Position numbers and translations under genes: made by a program. Below, piece after piece: positions 9,934 to 18,407 of a DNA stretch of 64,000 bases. This stretch comes from Aquipuribacter hungaricus. GTDB taxonomy: Bacteria; Actinomycetota; Actinomycetes; Actinomycetales; JBBAYJ01. Location: assembly GCF_042663885.1 (NCBI RefSeq), contig NZ_JBHSXV010000001.1; one strand, written 5' to 3'. Positions within the stretch are counted from its first letter, which is position 1. Each line of letters starts with the position of its first letter. Under the pieces are notes generated by a model, which ran no database searches, was not told the origin of the DNA, and was given only the letters and a program-made list of their open reading frames with translations.

Positions 9934-10686
9934 ATGGCGACCGTCCTTGTCACCGGCGCGACGGGCACCCTCGGGCGCGACGTCGTCCCTGCCCTGCGCG
10001 CGCGAGGGGTGGACCCGCTGCTCCTGAGCCGCAGCCCCGCCCGCGGCAGCCGGTACCACCAGGCCGACCTGGTCACCGGCCGCGGGGTGGCCGACGCGCT
10101 GGCCGGGGTGGGGACGGTGGTGCACCTCGCCGCCGGGAAGGACCAGGTCGCCGCCGCCCGCGATCTGCTCGACGCCGCCTCGGCGTAGGGCGTCACGCAC
10201 GTCGTACTCGTCTCCATCGTCGGGGTGGACCGGATCCCGCTGCCGTACTACCGGGCAAAGCACGCCGCCGAGCAGCTCGTGGAGTCCGGCCCCGTGCCGC
10301 GGACCACCCTGCGCGCGTCCCAGTTCCACCAGCTCGTGGTCGGCATGCTCGCCGCCCAGCGGTTCTCGCCCGTGCTGCTCGCGCCGGATATCCGGCTCCA
10401 GCCGGTCGACACCCGCCAGGTGGCCGACCGACTGGCCGCCCTCGCCGTGTCGGCGCCGGCGGGACGGGTGGCCGACCTGGCCGGGCCCGAGGTCCGGGAG
10501 CTGCCCGACCTCGCCCGCGCCTGGCGGGCCAGCACCGGCTCGCGGGGACCCGTCGTCCCCGTGCGACTGCCCGGCCGGACCTTCGCGGCGTACCGGGCGG
10601 GGCACCAGCTCGCGCCGGACCTGCGATCGGGCGGGCGCACCTTCGAGGAGTTCCTGGCGGCGACGGCGGTCCGGAGCGGCGGCTGA
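9934..10686 (+). pseudogene. NmrA-like SDR (NAD(P)-binding) gene interrupted by one in-frame amber codon
   Basis: A 250-codon NAD(P)-binding protein of the atypical SDR/NmrA-like group. The first 84 residues carry the Rossmann motif (VLVTGATGTLGRDVV), then TAG at 10186-10188 interrupts, and the same frame continues GVTHVVLVSIVGVDRIPLPY to the natural end FEEFLAATAVRSGG. Sequence on both sides of the stop matches a single ordinary protein with no frameshift, so one base change explains it. The upstream half alone would lack the substrate domain. Alternatives are a sequencing error or low-level readthrough. TAG is the only lesion seen. Confidence 0.75.
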
Positions 10687-10717
10687 GCCTGGCCCCCGGC
10701 ACCGTCAGAGCGACCCG

Positions 10718-11197
10718 TCACAGCAGCAGGACGAGGTCCTTCGCCGGGGTCACCGGGCGCAGGCCCAGCAGCAGCCTCGCCGGACCCTCCAGCGGGTCCT
10801 CGCACTCGTCGAGCGGGATGTCCCACGACCCCGGGTCCTGCCCGGGGCGGCGCGCGGACGTCGAGCAGACGGCCTCCAGGACGGCCCGGAGCTCTGCCAA
10901 CTCACCGGCGCCCAGCTCCCCGGGGAAGCCGGAGTCGTAGGGCTCGATACCGAGCGGCGGGGACGTGAACAGCCTCGCGACGAGCTCGCCGGCACGACCG
11001 GGCAGCAGCGCGGCCTGCTCGAGGAGGGCGTCCTGCTCGTGCCAGTCGAGGAGGTTCGCCACGACCGGGTGGACGAGCGTCCAGCTCGCCTCCACGGCCC
11101 GGTCGAGCGCCTCGGGGGTCCCGGGTTCATCGTCCGCCTCCACCGCGCGGCGCAGCTCGTCGAGCGAACCCCCGAAGAAGTTGTAGAGCTGGGACAC
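10718..11197 (-). CDS. Hypothetical protein
   Basis: 159-aa acidic soluble protein, predominantly helical, opening VSQLYNFFGGSLDELRRAVE and ending in hydrophobic KDLVLLL. I do not recognise the family and see no signal peptide or membrane segment. The GTG at 11197 is chosen because GGGGAGGGG precedes it at ribosome-site spacing; a longer frame reaches back to 11236. It is divergent from the iron uptake operon, whose palindrome lies 87 bases upstream of its start. Confidence 0.55.
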   Translation of the reverse strand: MSQLYNFFGGSLDELRRAVEADDEPGTPEALDRAVEASWTLVHPVVANLLDWHEQDALLEQAALLPGRAGELVARLFTSPPLGIEPYDSGFPGELGAGELAELRAVLEAVCSTSARRPGQDPGSWDIPLDECEDPLEGPARLLLGLRPVTPAKDLVLLL

Positions 11198-11283
11198 GGC
11201 CACCCCTCCCCGGTCGTCGAGCACCTGCGACCCCATCGTTTCCCTCGGATGGATTTTGGTGCGCCGCCGTGCCGCTGTGTACG

Positions 11284-11305
11284 TTGGTTAGGCATCCCTA
11301 ACCAA
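11284..11305. promoter_or_regulatory. Iron-box-like palindrome before siderophore importer
   Basis: 22-bp palindrome: TTGGTTAGG and CCTAACCAA are perfect 9-bp arms around a 4-base centre. It contains TTAGG-N4-CCTAA, resembling half sites bound by DtxR/IdeR iron repressors, although the half-site spacing differs from the textbook box. It ends 17 bases before the ATG of the substrate-binding gene, where binding would block transcription or translation. Confidence 0.7.
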
Positions 11306-11322
11306 TCGCTCGAGAGGTTCCC

Positions 11323-12366
11323 ATGACCCGCGCCCACCGCCGCCTGCCCGCCGGCGCCGCCGCCCTGCTCGCCCTCACCCTCGCCGCCTGCTCCTCCGCC
11401 TCGGCGGACGACGAGGCCGCCCCCGCCGCCGGGTCGAGCACCGGCTCCGACGGCTGGGAGACGACGACCATCGAGCACGCGCTTGGCACGACCGTGCTCG
11501 AGCAACGGCCCGAGCGGGTCGCCACGGTGGCGTGGGCCAACCACGAGGTCCCCCTGGCCCTGGGCGTCGTGCCCGTAGGCATGGCCGCGGCGAACTTCGG
11601 CGACGACGACGGGGACGGTGTCCTGCCCTGGGTCGAGGACGCCCTGACCGAGCTCGACGCCGAGACCCCCGTGCTGTTCGACGAGACCGACGGCATCGAC
11701 TTCGAGGCCGTCGCGGACACCGACCCCGACGTCATCCTTGCCGCCTACTCCGGGCTCACGCAGGAGGACTACGACACCCTGAGCGAGATCGCGCCCGTCG
11801 TGGCGTTCCCCGAGACCGCGTGGGGCACCGCGTGGCGGGAGATGGTCGAGCTCAACAGCGCGGCCATGGGCATGGCCGAGGAGGGCGAGGCGCTGGTCGC
11901 CGAGCTCGAGGACGAGATCGCCGAGGTCGCCGCGGCGCACCCCGAGCTCGAGGGCACGTCGGCGATGTTCCTCACCCACGTCGACACCACCGACCTCAGC
12001 GAGGTCAGCTTCTACACGACCCACGACACCCGGGTGCAGTTCTTCGACGACATCGGCCTGGCCACCCCCGAGAGCGTCGGGACCGCCTCCGCCGAGACCG
12101 ACCAGTACTCCCTGACCCGCAGCGCCGAGCAGGCCGACGCCTTCTCCGACGTCGACGTCATCGTCACCTACGGCGGCGAGGAGCTGGTGAGCGCGCTCGA
12201 GGCAGACCCGCTGCTCTCGCAGATGCCCGCCGTCGCCGGCGGCGCTGTGGTCAGCCTCCCCGGCGACAGCCCGCTCGGGACCGCCGCGAACCCGACGCCG
12301 CTGTCGATCTCCTACGTCCTCGAGGACTACGTGGAGCTCATCGCCCAGGCCGCGGCCGCACGCTGA
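11323..12366 (+). CDS. Fe3+-siderophore ABC transporter, substrate-binding lipoprotein
   Basis: 347-aa class III solute-binding protein. The N-terminus is a lipoprotein signal with lipobox LTLAAC (acylated Cys23), followed by an acidic linker. The mature part has the FecB/TroA fold marks VLEQRPERVATVAWANHEVPLALG and VADTDPDVILAAYSG. It delivers ferric siderophore to the two permeases that follow. ATG start with AGAGG nine bases upstream; one base separates its stop from the permease ATG. The operator-like palindrome at 11284-11305 predicts induction under iron limitation. The siderophore is not deducible. Confidence 0.92.
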   Translation: MTRAHRRLPAGAAALLALTLAACSSASADDEAAPAAGSSTGSDGWETTTIEHALGTTVLEQRPERVATVAWANHEVPLALGVVPVGMAAANFGDDDGDGVLPWVEDALTELDAETPVLFDETDGIDFEAVADTDPDVILAAYSGLTQEDYDTLSEIAPVVAFPETAWGTAWREMVELNSAAMGMAEEGEALVAELEDEIAEVAAAHPELEGTSAMFLTHVDTTDLSEVSFYTTHDTRVQFFDDIGLATPESVGTASAETDQYSLTRSAEQADAFSDVDVIVTYGGEELVSALEADPLLSQMPAVAGGAVVSLPGDSPLGTAANPTPLSISYVLEDYVELIAQAAAAR

Positions 12367-12367
12367 C

Positions 12368-13408
12368 ATGACCACCGCGGTGGCCTCCCCCCGGGGGCCG
12401 AGCACCCTCCGGCGCCGCCGTCGGGCGCGCTGGGCCTGGCTGCTCGTCGTCCTGGCGCTGCTCGTCGGCGTCTGCCTGGCCTCGGTCATGGTGGGCTCTC
12501 GGGAGGTGGGCTGGTCCGACGTCCTCGCGGGGGTGCGGGGCCAGGTCGACGGGTTCGACCAGGCCGCGGTGGCCACCCGCCTCCCGCGCACCGCGATGGC
12601 CGTCCTCGCCGGGGCCGCCCTGGCCGTCTCCGGGGCGGTCATGCAGGGGGTCACGCGCAACCCGCTGGCCGACCCGGGGATCCTCGGCGTCACGACCGGT
12701 GCCTCGCTCGCCGTGGTCACGGGGATCGCGTACTTCGGGCTCACCGTGGCCACGAGCTACGTCTGGGTGGCGATCCTCGGGGCCGGGGTCACCGCGGTGT
12801 TCGTCTACGCCGTCGGCTCGCTGGGCCGCGGAGGTGCGACACCCCTCAAGCTGGCGCTGGCGGGGGCGGCCACCTCGGCCGCCCTCGCCTCGTTCGTCAC
12901 CGCCGTCATGCTCCCGCGCAACGACGTCGCCGGCGGGGTGCGGTCCTGGCTGGTCGGCGGGGTCGGGGGCGCGACGGCCAGCAGCACCGGGCAGGTGCTG
13001 CCGTTCCTCATGGTCGGCCTGCTCGCCTGCCTGGTCGCCGCCCGGCCGCTGAACTCGCTCGCGCTCGGCGACGAGCTCGCCGCCGGCCTCGGGGAGAAGG
13101 TGGCCCTCGCGCGCGGCGGCGCCGCCCTAGGGGCCGTCGTCCTGGCGGGGGCCTCGACCGCGGCGACGGGGCCGATCGGCTTCGTCGGGCTGGTCGTGCC
13201 GCACGCCTGCCGCACGCTCGTCGGCTCCGACCACCGGTGGCTGCTGCCCTTCTCCGCGCTCGTCGGCGCCGTGCTGCTCACCGGCGCGGACATCCTCGGC
13301 CGCATCGTCGCCCGGCCCGCCGAGATCGACGTCGGCATCGTCACGGCCCTGGTCGGCGCCCCGTTCTTCGTGTGGCTGGTCCGCAGCCGGAAGGTGGGCT
13401 CCCTGTGA
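12368..13408 (+). CDS. Fe3+-siderophore ABC transporter permease (FecCD family)
   Basis: 346-aa inner-membrane permease with about nine to ten helices. Family signatures are LPRTAMAVLAGAALAVSGAV followed by MQGVTRNPLADPGILG, and near the C-terminus GPIGFVGLVVPHACRTLVG, the ATPase-coupling region. A 30-residue cationic N-terminus precedes the first helix. It forms a heterodimer with the next gene product. Coupled to its neighbours: one base after the binding-protein stop, four-base overlap with the next permease. Confidence 0.93.
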   Translation: MTTAVASPRGPSTLRRRRRARWAWLLVVLALLVGVCLASVMVGSREVGWSDVLAGVRGQVDGFDQAAVATRLPRTAMAVLAGAALAVSGAVMQGVTRNPLADPGILGVTTGASLAVVTGIAYFGLTVATSYVWVAILGAGVTAVFVYAVGSLGRGGATPLKLALAGAATSAALASFVTAVMLPRNDVAGGVRSWLVGGVGGATASSTGQVLPFLMVGLLACLVAARPLNSLALGDELAAGLGEKVALARGGAALGAVVLAGASTAATGPIGFVGLVVPHACRTLVGSDHRWLLPFSALVGAVLLTGADILGRIVARPAEIDVGIVTALVGAPFFVWLVRSRKVGSL

Positions 13409-14484
13409 CGCTGCTGGCACCCCCCGCCGCCGAGGAGCACGCCCCGGCACCCGCCGGCGCGACCGCCCGGGCCGTCGCACGGGGCCGCCGCCGGCGCACC
13501 CGTCGCCGGCGTGCCGTGGTCGGCGCCCTGCTGCTGCTGGTCGTGGTCGCCTTCTGCCTGTCGCTCATGGTGGGGGGCACCGTCTACCCGCCCTCCGACG
13601 TGGCCCGGGTGCTGCTCGGCGGCGACGTCGACGGCGCGAGCTTCACGGTCGGCCGGCTCCGGCTGCCCCGCGCGGTGCTGGCCGTCGCGACCGGGTTCTG
13701 CTTCGGGCTGGCGGGCGTGACCTTCCAGACGATGCTCCGCAACCCGTTGGCCAGCCCCGACGTCATCGGCATCAGCGCGGGGGCCAGCGCCGCCGCCGCG
13801 TCCGCCATCGTCACGCTGTCCCTCGGCAGCACCGCCGTCTCGGTGGTGGCCGTCGTGGCGGGGCTCGCGGTGGCCCTGGTCGTCTACGCGCTGTCCTCGC
13901 GGGGTGGGGTGGTGGGCACCCGTCTCGTGCTGGTCGGCATCGGCGTCGCGGCCATGCTCGAGAGCCTCACCACCTACGTGCTGTCGACCGCGGCGGCGTG
14001 GGACCTGCAGGAGGCGCTGCGCTGGCTGACGGGCAGCCTCAACGGGGCCCGGTGGGGTCAGGTCGTCCCGGTCCTCGTCGCGCTGCTGGTGCTCACGCCG
14101 GTGCTGCTGTCCCGCTCCCGTGACCTCGCCGCCACGCAGCTGGGGGACGACGCCGCCAGCGCGCTCGGGGTGCGGGTCGAGCGCACCCGCCTCGTGCTCG
14201 TGGTCACCGCGGTGCTGCTGCTGTGCGTGGCCACCGCCGCCGCCGGCCCGATCGCGTTCGTCGCCTTCCTGTCCGGGCCGGTCGCCGCCCGCCTGGTGGG
14301 GCCCGGTCCGTCCCTGCTCGTCCCCGCCGGGCTGGTGGGGGCCGCGCTCGTGCTCGTGGCGGACCTGGTCGGGCAGAACTGGCTCGGGCTGCGCTACCCG
14401 GTCGGCGTGGTCACCGGTGTCCTCGGGGCGCCGTACCTGCTGTACCTCATCGTCCGCGTCAACCGTGCCGGAGGCTCGCTGTGA
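13405..14484 (+). CDS. Fe3+-siderophore ABC transporter permease (FecCD family), second subunit
   Basis: 359 aa, starting at the GTG that overlaps the previous stop. The N-terminal 45 residues are Ala/Arg-rich and cytosolic. Core signatures are LRLPRAVLAVATGFCFGLAG then QTMLRNPLASPDVIGISAGA, and GPIAFVAFLSGPVAARLVG for ATPase coupling. It pairs with the preceding permease to form the channel. The longer open frame that reaches back to 13237 overlaps the first permease and is not used. Confidence 0.93.
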   Translation: MTLLAPPAAEEHAPAPAGATARAVARGRRRRTRRRRAVVGALLLLVVVAFCLSLMVGGTVYPPSDVARVLLGGDVDGASFTVGRLRLPRAVLAVATGFCFGLAGVTFQTMLRNPLASPDVIGISAGASAAAASAIVTLSLGSTAVSVVAVVAGLAVALVVYALSSRGGVVGTRLVLVGIGVAAMLESLTTYVLSTAAAWDLQEALRWLTGSLNGARWGQVVPVLVALLVLTPVLLSRSRDLAATQLGDDAASALGVRVERTRLVLVVTAVLLLCVATAAAGPIAFVAFLSGPVAARLVGPGPSLLVPAGLVGAALVLVADLVGQNWLGLRYPVGVVTGVLGAPYLLYLIVRVNRAGGSL

Positions 14485-15335
14485 CCACCGCCCACTCCCT
14501 CGTCGTCGAGGACGTCACCCTCGGCTACGGCGACCGGACCGTGGTCAGCGGGCTGGACCTGGAGGTGCTGCCCGGCAAGGTCACGGCCGTCGTCGGCGCC
14601 AACGCCTGCGGCAAGTCGACCCTGCTCCGGTCGATGTCCCGGCTGCTCACCCCGCGCGCCGGCCACGTCCTGCTCGACGGCAGGGCCGTCCACCGCACGC
14701 CGGCCAAGCAGCTGGCCCGGACCCTGGGCCTGCTCCCCCAGTCCCCCGTCGCCCCGGACGGCATCACGGTCTCCGACCTGGTTGGGCGCGGCCGCCACCC
14801 GCACCAGGGGATCCTGTCGCGCTGGCGCACCGAGGACGACGACGCCGTCGCCGCCGCCCTGGACGCCACCGGGACGGCCGCGCTCGCCGACCGGCCCGTC
14901 GACGAGCTGTCCGGCGGCCAGCGCCAGCGGGTGTGGATCGCCATGGCGCTGGCGCAGGAGACCGACCTGCTCCTGCTGGACGAGCCCACGACGTTCCTCG
15001 ACGTCAGCCACCAGGTCGAGGTGCTCGACCTGCTCACCGACCTCAACCGGTCCCGGGGCACGACGGTCGTCATGGTCCTGCACGACCTCAACATGGCGGC
15101 CCGCTACGCCGACCACCTCGTGGCGATGGCCGGCGGCCGGGTGCACGCGGCCGGGCACCCCGACCAGGTGCTGACCGCGGAGACGGTGCGCGCCGTGTTC
15201 GGGCTGGAGAGCCTCGTCGTCGTCGACCCGACGTCGGGGCGGCCGCTCATGCTGCCGCTGGGCCGGCACCACTCCCTGGTGACTGAGGACGCTGCCGGGC
15301 AGCGGCTGCTCGTCGGGGAGGCGGCGCGCGCCTGA
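14481..15335 (+). CDS. Fe3+-siderophore ABC transporter, ATP-binding subunit (FepC/FecE type)
   Basis: 284-aa ATPase that drives siderophore import. Walker A is GANACGKST, the Q-loop follows in LGLLPQSP, the ABC signature is LSGGQRQRVWIAMALAQ, and Walker B with the D-loop is LLLLDEPTTFLD; the switch His is in VMVLHDLN. The GTG start overlaps the previous stop by four bases, completing a binding protein-permease-permease-ATPase operon. The C-terminal 40 residues extend beyond the usual end and are variable in the family. Confidence 0.94.
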   Translation: MTTAHSLVVEDVTLGYGDRTVVSGLDLEVLPGKVTAVVGANACGKSTLLRSMSRLLTPRAGHVLLDGRAVHRTPAKQLARTLGLLPQSPVAPDGITVSDLVGRGRHPHQGILSRWRTEDDDAVAAALDATGTAALADRPVDELSGGQRQRVWIAMALAQETDLLLLDEPTTFLDVSHQVEVLDLLTDLNRSRGTTVVMVLHDLNMAARYADHLVAMAGGRVHAAGHPDQVLTAETVRAVFGLESLVVVDPTSGRPLMLPLGRHHSLVTEDAAGQRLLVGEAARA

Positions 15336-15424
15336 GGGGCGCCTGAGGAGTACCCGCGCGACGCGTACGCGACGGGCGGGCCAGCCGGACCGACGTCCCC
15401 GCAGCCTTGATGCACCCTGTCGGC

Positions 15425-15784
15425 ATGCCTGGCGCTGACCCCGACGTCGTCACCTCGCCGTGGGGTCCATGGCGGGCCCGGGCGATCTGCGCGGGTCTGG
15501 TCACGTGGCTGGGTGGAGTCGACGTCATGCTCGCGAACGTCATGGAGGACTCCCTCTTCATCGCCGGATGGCTCGCGAGTGCCCTGGGCCTGGTGGTCGC
15601 GGTGGCGACGTTGCTGAGCGCGGCCGTCAGACGACGTCCCGCCCGGTGGACCTTCCCCGGGACGGTGCTCGCGGTCCCCCGGGCGGCCGGTCTGCCGCCC
15701 TGGCTGTTCATGGCACTCCTGGCCGTCCTGGTGGCGGGCATCCCCGTGCTCATGGGACTCCTCCTGGCACGACTCTCCGGGTGA
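15425..15784 (+). CDS. Small membrane protein, unknown
   Basis: 119 aa with three predicted membrane segments (ICAGLVTWLGGVDVMLANVM, GWLASALGLVVAVATLL, and a C-terminal LFMALLAVLVAGIPVLMGLL). I use the ATG at 15425; TTG 15407 and ATG 15410 are open alternatives. No family is recognised. It is 89 bases after the importer operon and convergent with the next gene. Confidence 0.5.
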   Translation: MPGADPDVVTSPWGPWRARAICAGLVTWLGGVDVMLANVMEDSLFIAGWLASALGLVVAVATLLSAAVRRRPARWTFPGTVLAVPRAAGLPPWLFMALLAVLVAGIPVLMGLLLARLSG

Positions 15785-15833
15785 CGGGGTGCCTGGCGAG
15801 GGGGCACCTGGACCTGGGGGCCTGACAGGACGG

Positions 15834-16295
15834 CTAGCGCGCCGCCGAGCAAGACGCCGGCAGCAGCCGGAGCACGACCGCCTCCGCGTGCTCGGCGGGG
15901 AACAGGCTCACCTGGATGCGGACCGCGCCGGCGACGACATCGACCTGTCGCTCGGTCTCGGGGTCCCCCACCATCAGACGCCCGGACGGGCACCACAGCT
16001 CGCCGTCGAAGTGGACAGGGTCACCCGGCGCAGCCGCCTGGAACGCGACCACGACCGCCACCTGCGCGCCGGGGATGCCGAGATCGTCAGGCCATCCGTC
16101 CGGAGCTTCGACGTCCTGGGCGTGCCGCACCGGAACCGCCAGCCAAGAGGTGGACGCCGACACGGCGCCCTGACCCACCCCGACAGGCAGCTCCGCCGTC
16201 CTGGCGTCATCGTCGACGACGGTCAGCAGTCCCCAGCCGAAGGACTGGTGCCAGGAGACGTCCTGCCTCGTGCCGTCATCGGAGGCTGCCGTCAC
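15834..16295 (-). CDS. Hypothetical protein
   Basis: 153 aa, soluble, beta-rich in appearance (WGLLTVVDDDARTAELPVGV, then VDVVAGAVRIQVSLFPAEHA). No motif, signal or membrane segment is recognised. The minus-strand frame has protein-like composition whereas the overlapping plus-strand frame is Arg/His-rich noise. It follows the transglutaminase-like gene by 81 bases on the same strand. Confidence 0.5.
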   Translation of the reverse strand: MTAASDDGTRQDVSWHQSFGWGLLTVVDDDARTAELPVGVGQGAVSASTSWLAVPVRHAQDVEAPDGWPDDLGIPGAQVAVVVAFQAAAPGDPVHFDGELWCPSGRLMVGDPETERQVDVVAGAVRIQVSLFPAEHAEAVVLRLLPASCSAAR

Positions 16296-16376
16296 GGGAG
16301 GCAGTCTCCATGAGCCGGTCAGGCACCTGTCCCGACACAGACTGGCCGTGGCGACGATGCAGGTGCTCGCCGAGGG

Positions 16377-17183
16377 TCACGAGGCCGTCGCACCCGCCGA
16401 CCAGCGGGACAGGACCGGCTCCGCTGCCGTGCGCGCCGGCCAGCACAGCGTCTGCCCGTGCGCGGCGAACAGCTCGTCGCGCGAGCCGTAGCGACCCAGC
16501 TCGGCCAGGACCCACCCCGCCAGGCTGCACGTGCTGCACCCGACCTGGGGCTGGTCGTGCCCGTCGGTGGTCGGGCCCGGGACCTCGTCCCACCGGACGG
16601 CGCCACGCCCGACCGCCTCGAAGAGGGTCTCCTCGCCGACGTTCGTGAACCGGCCGCCACTGTCCGAGTGCAGGTCCGGGGCGCCGAGCAGGGCCGAGCT
16701 GTCCAGCCACACGCCGTCGACGCGGAACTCCGGCCACGCGAGGACGACCTCGTCGGGGACGACGGCCCGCAGGCCGGGGAACCTCAGGTACCAGAAGCGA
16801 CCGTCCAGCAGCAGGCCCCGGGACCGGGTCGGGACGTCGACGGCCCGGGCCACGGCCTCGAGCACGGCCAGACGCTGGGAGCAGGAGCCCCGCCCGCTCC
16901 GCAGGGTCCGGCTGACCGGCTGGGCCTCGTCGACGGCGTACACCGGCCGGATCCTCTGGGCGACCAGCCCGTGGGCGACGCGCAGGACGCCTGCGACGTC
17001 GTCACGAGCCGTCGACCCGGTGCAGTCCCGCAGCAGCGACCGCACCTCCGCCGAGGTGTGGTCGAGGATGCGCGTGGCGTCGGTTGACCCGGGGCACCCG
17101 TCGTCGGCGGGGGCGGTCGCCGACCTCCGGCGTCCAGCCCGGCTGGCCCACGGGGTGAGCGCGCGCGACGTCATGGGCGCCAT
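16377..17183 (-). CDS. Transglutaminase-like superfamily protein
   Basis: 268 aa. The segment RSGRGSCSQRLAVLEAVARA supplies the nucleophile-type Cys and helix of a transglutaminase/cysteine-protease fold, followed by FWYLRFPGL and the strand pair AWPEFRVDGVWLDSS. The usual catalytic His that precedes AW in classical members is Leu here, so catalysis is doubtful. A second Cys-rich patch (QVGCSTCSLAGW) lies near the C-terminus. I start at ATG 17183 (or 17174); the longer frame to 17249 includes a short repeat shared with 9821-9834 that looks non-coding. Confidence 0.6.
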   Translation of the reverse strand: MAPMTSRALTPWASRAGRRRSATAPADDGCPGSTDATRILDHTSAEVRSLLRDCTGSTARDDVAGVLRVAHGLVAQRIRPVYAVDEAQPVSRTLRSGRGSCSQRLAVLEAVARAVDVPTRSRGLLLDGRFWYLRFPGLRAVVPDEVVLAWPEFRVDGVWLDSSALLGAPDLHSDSGGRFTNVGEETLFEAVGRGAVRWDEVPGPTTDGHDQPQVGCSTCSLAGWVLAELGRYGSRDELFAAHGQTLCWPARTAAEPVLSRWSAGATAS

Positions 17184-17284
17184 GGTGCGCCGCCGCCGGC
17201 TGGCCCCGCAGGGCATCTCGACGAGAACAGCCGGTCGCGCGACGACCATGGACGAGGTGCGCCGGACGGCGTCACCATCAGCCC

Positions 17285-17725
17285 ATGAGCCGCGCCCAGG
17301 AGCTCGTCCCGGACAAGCTGCACCTGACGCGCCCTGCCCCGCCCGGGCGGCGGATCGCCCTCGTCGCGCTCGCGGTGCTCGTGCTCGTCTCGGTCGCCGG
17401 GTACGCCCTCACGATCGTGGCCACCTACCTGGAGAACGGCCTCACCGCCGTCCCCCTGTCCGAGGTGGCCAGCGGCGCCTACGACCCCGCCGCCCTGCCC
17501 TTCCCGCCGTCGGACGCGACCGGGGCGCTGGGCTTCCTGTTCCTCCTGCTGATGCCGGTGTCCTCCGGGCTCGGCGGCATGCTGGTGGGCCTCGACCTGC
17601 TCGTGGAGGGCCCGCCGCGCCCGCGGGCGGACCGGCTGCTGAGCGTCGGCGTCCTCGTCCTGTGCGCGGTCGTCTTCGTGGCCTTCCTCGCGACGGCGCA
17701 GCTGTCGGTGTGGTGGATGGACTGA
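17285..17725 (+). CDS. Membrane protein, unknown
   Basis: 146 aa with three predicted membrane helices (ALVALAVLVLVSVAGYALTI, ALGFLFLLLMPVSSGLGG, VGVLVLCAVVFVAFLATAQL) and an N-terminal cytosolic Pro/Arg-rich tail. No recognised family. It is divergent from the transglutaminase-like gene and lies 55 bases upstream of the sigma factor on the same strand. Confidence 0.55.
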   Translation: MSRAQELVPDKLHLTRPAPPGRRIALVALAVLVLVSVAGYALTIVATYLENGLTAVPLSEVASGAYDPAALPFPPSDATGALGFLFLLLMPVSSGLGGMLVGLDLLVEGPPRPRADRLLSVGVLVLCAVVFVAFLATAQLSVWWMD

Positions 17726-17780
17726 CCACGTCCTGGCCGTCAGGTGAAACGGTCACGGGGGTGCCGGTCAGGAGACTGAC

Positions 17781-18407
17781 GTGAGCCCACCACGGACACC
17801 CGACGCCGCCGACGAGGCCGAGCAGCGTTTCCGGGCGCTGTACGCGAGCGTGCACGCCGACGTCGTCCGCTTCGTCCGCCGGCGCCTGCCGAGCGAGCAG
17901 GTCACCGCCGCCGAGGACGTCGTCGCCGACGCCCTGCTGGTCGCGTGGCGCCGCTTCGACGACGCCCCCCGCCGCCTGGACGCCCAGCGCGCCTGGGTCT
18001 TCGGCATCGCCCGGAACTGCCTGCTGACCTCGCGCAGAGGGAGCAGCCGCCGCGACGCGCTCGCGGTGCGCGTCGCCGATCGGAGCGCTGGGGCGGCCGA
18101 CTCCCCCCTCGACGGGCTCGTCGCGGGCCTCGACCTCGCCGCGGCCTGGCGCCGCCTGTCCCCCGGCGAGCAGGAGGTGCTGGCCCTCACGGTCTTCGAC
18201 GAGCTCACCTCGTCGCAGGCCGCGCTCGTGCTCGGCACCACGCCTACCGCTTACCGGCTGCGCCTCATGCGGGCCCGCCGAGCGCTGCGGACGCTGCTCT
18301 CCGACGCGGACACAGGCACCACCGCAGGCCTCGGCGTCGAGGAGCCCGTCCGAGGACCACGACACCCCGCCCCGTCCGCCCACGAGCCGCTGGAGGCGAC
18401 CCGATGA
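17781..18407 (+). CDS. ECF-type RNA polymerase sigma factor
   Basis: 208 aa. Region 2 spans FRALYASVHADVVRFVRRRL to RAWVFGIARNCLL, and region 4 is LSPGEQEVLALTVFDELTSS with helix-turn-helix AALVLGTTPTAYRLRLMRA. No extra domains. It starts with GTG after AGGAG. Just upstream, GAAAC at 17746-17750 and GTC at 17767-17769 are 16 bases apart, resembling an ECF -35/-10 pair and perhaps autoregulation, although the spacing to the start is tight. The stop overlaps the ATG of a single-pass membrane protein, the usual place for an anti-sigma partner. Confidence 0.88.
   Translation: MSPPRTPDAADEAEQRFRALYASVHADVVRFVRRRLPSEQVTAAEDVVADALLVAWRRFDDAPRRLDAQRAWVFGIARNCLLTSRRGSSRRDALAVRVADRSAGAADSPLDGLVAGLDLAAAWRRLSPGEQEVLALTVFDELTSSQAALVLGTTPTAYRLRLMRARRALRTLLSDADTGTTAGLGVEEPVRGPRHPAPSAHEPLEATR

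Noticed and set aside
10186..10188. Programmed recoding (selenocysteine or pyrrolysine) at the amber codon
   Set aside because: The codon is TAG, not TGA, no downstream recoding structure is evident, and SDR enzymes have no special residue at this site.
10750..12753. A 667-codon minus-strand frame covering the siderophore-binding gene
   Set aside because: It runs against a clear lipoprotein gene and through the palindrome; only the small hypothetical gene at its end region, in another frame, has protein character.
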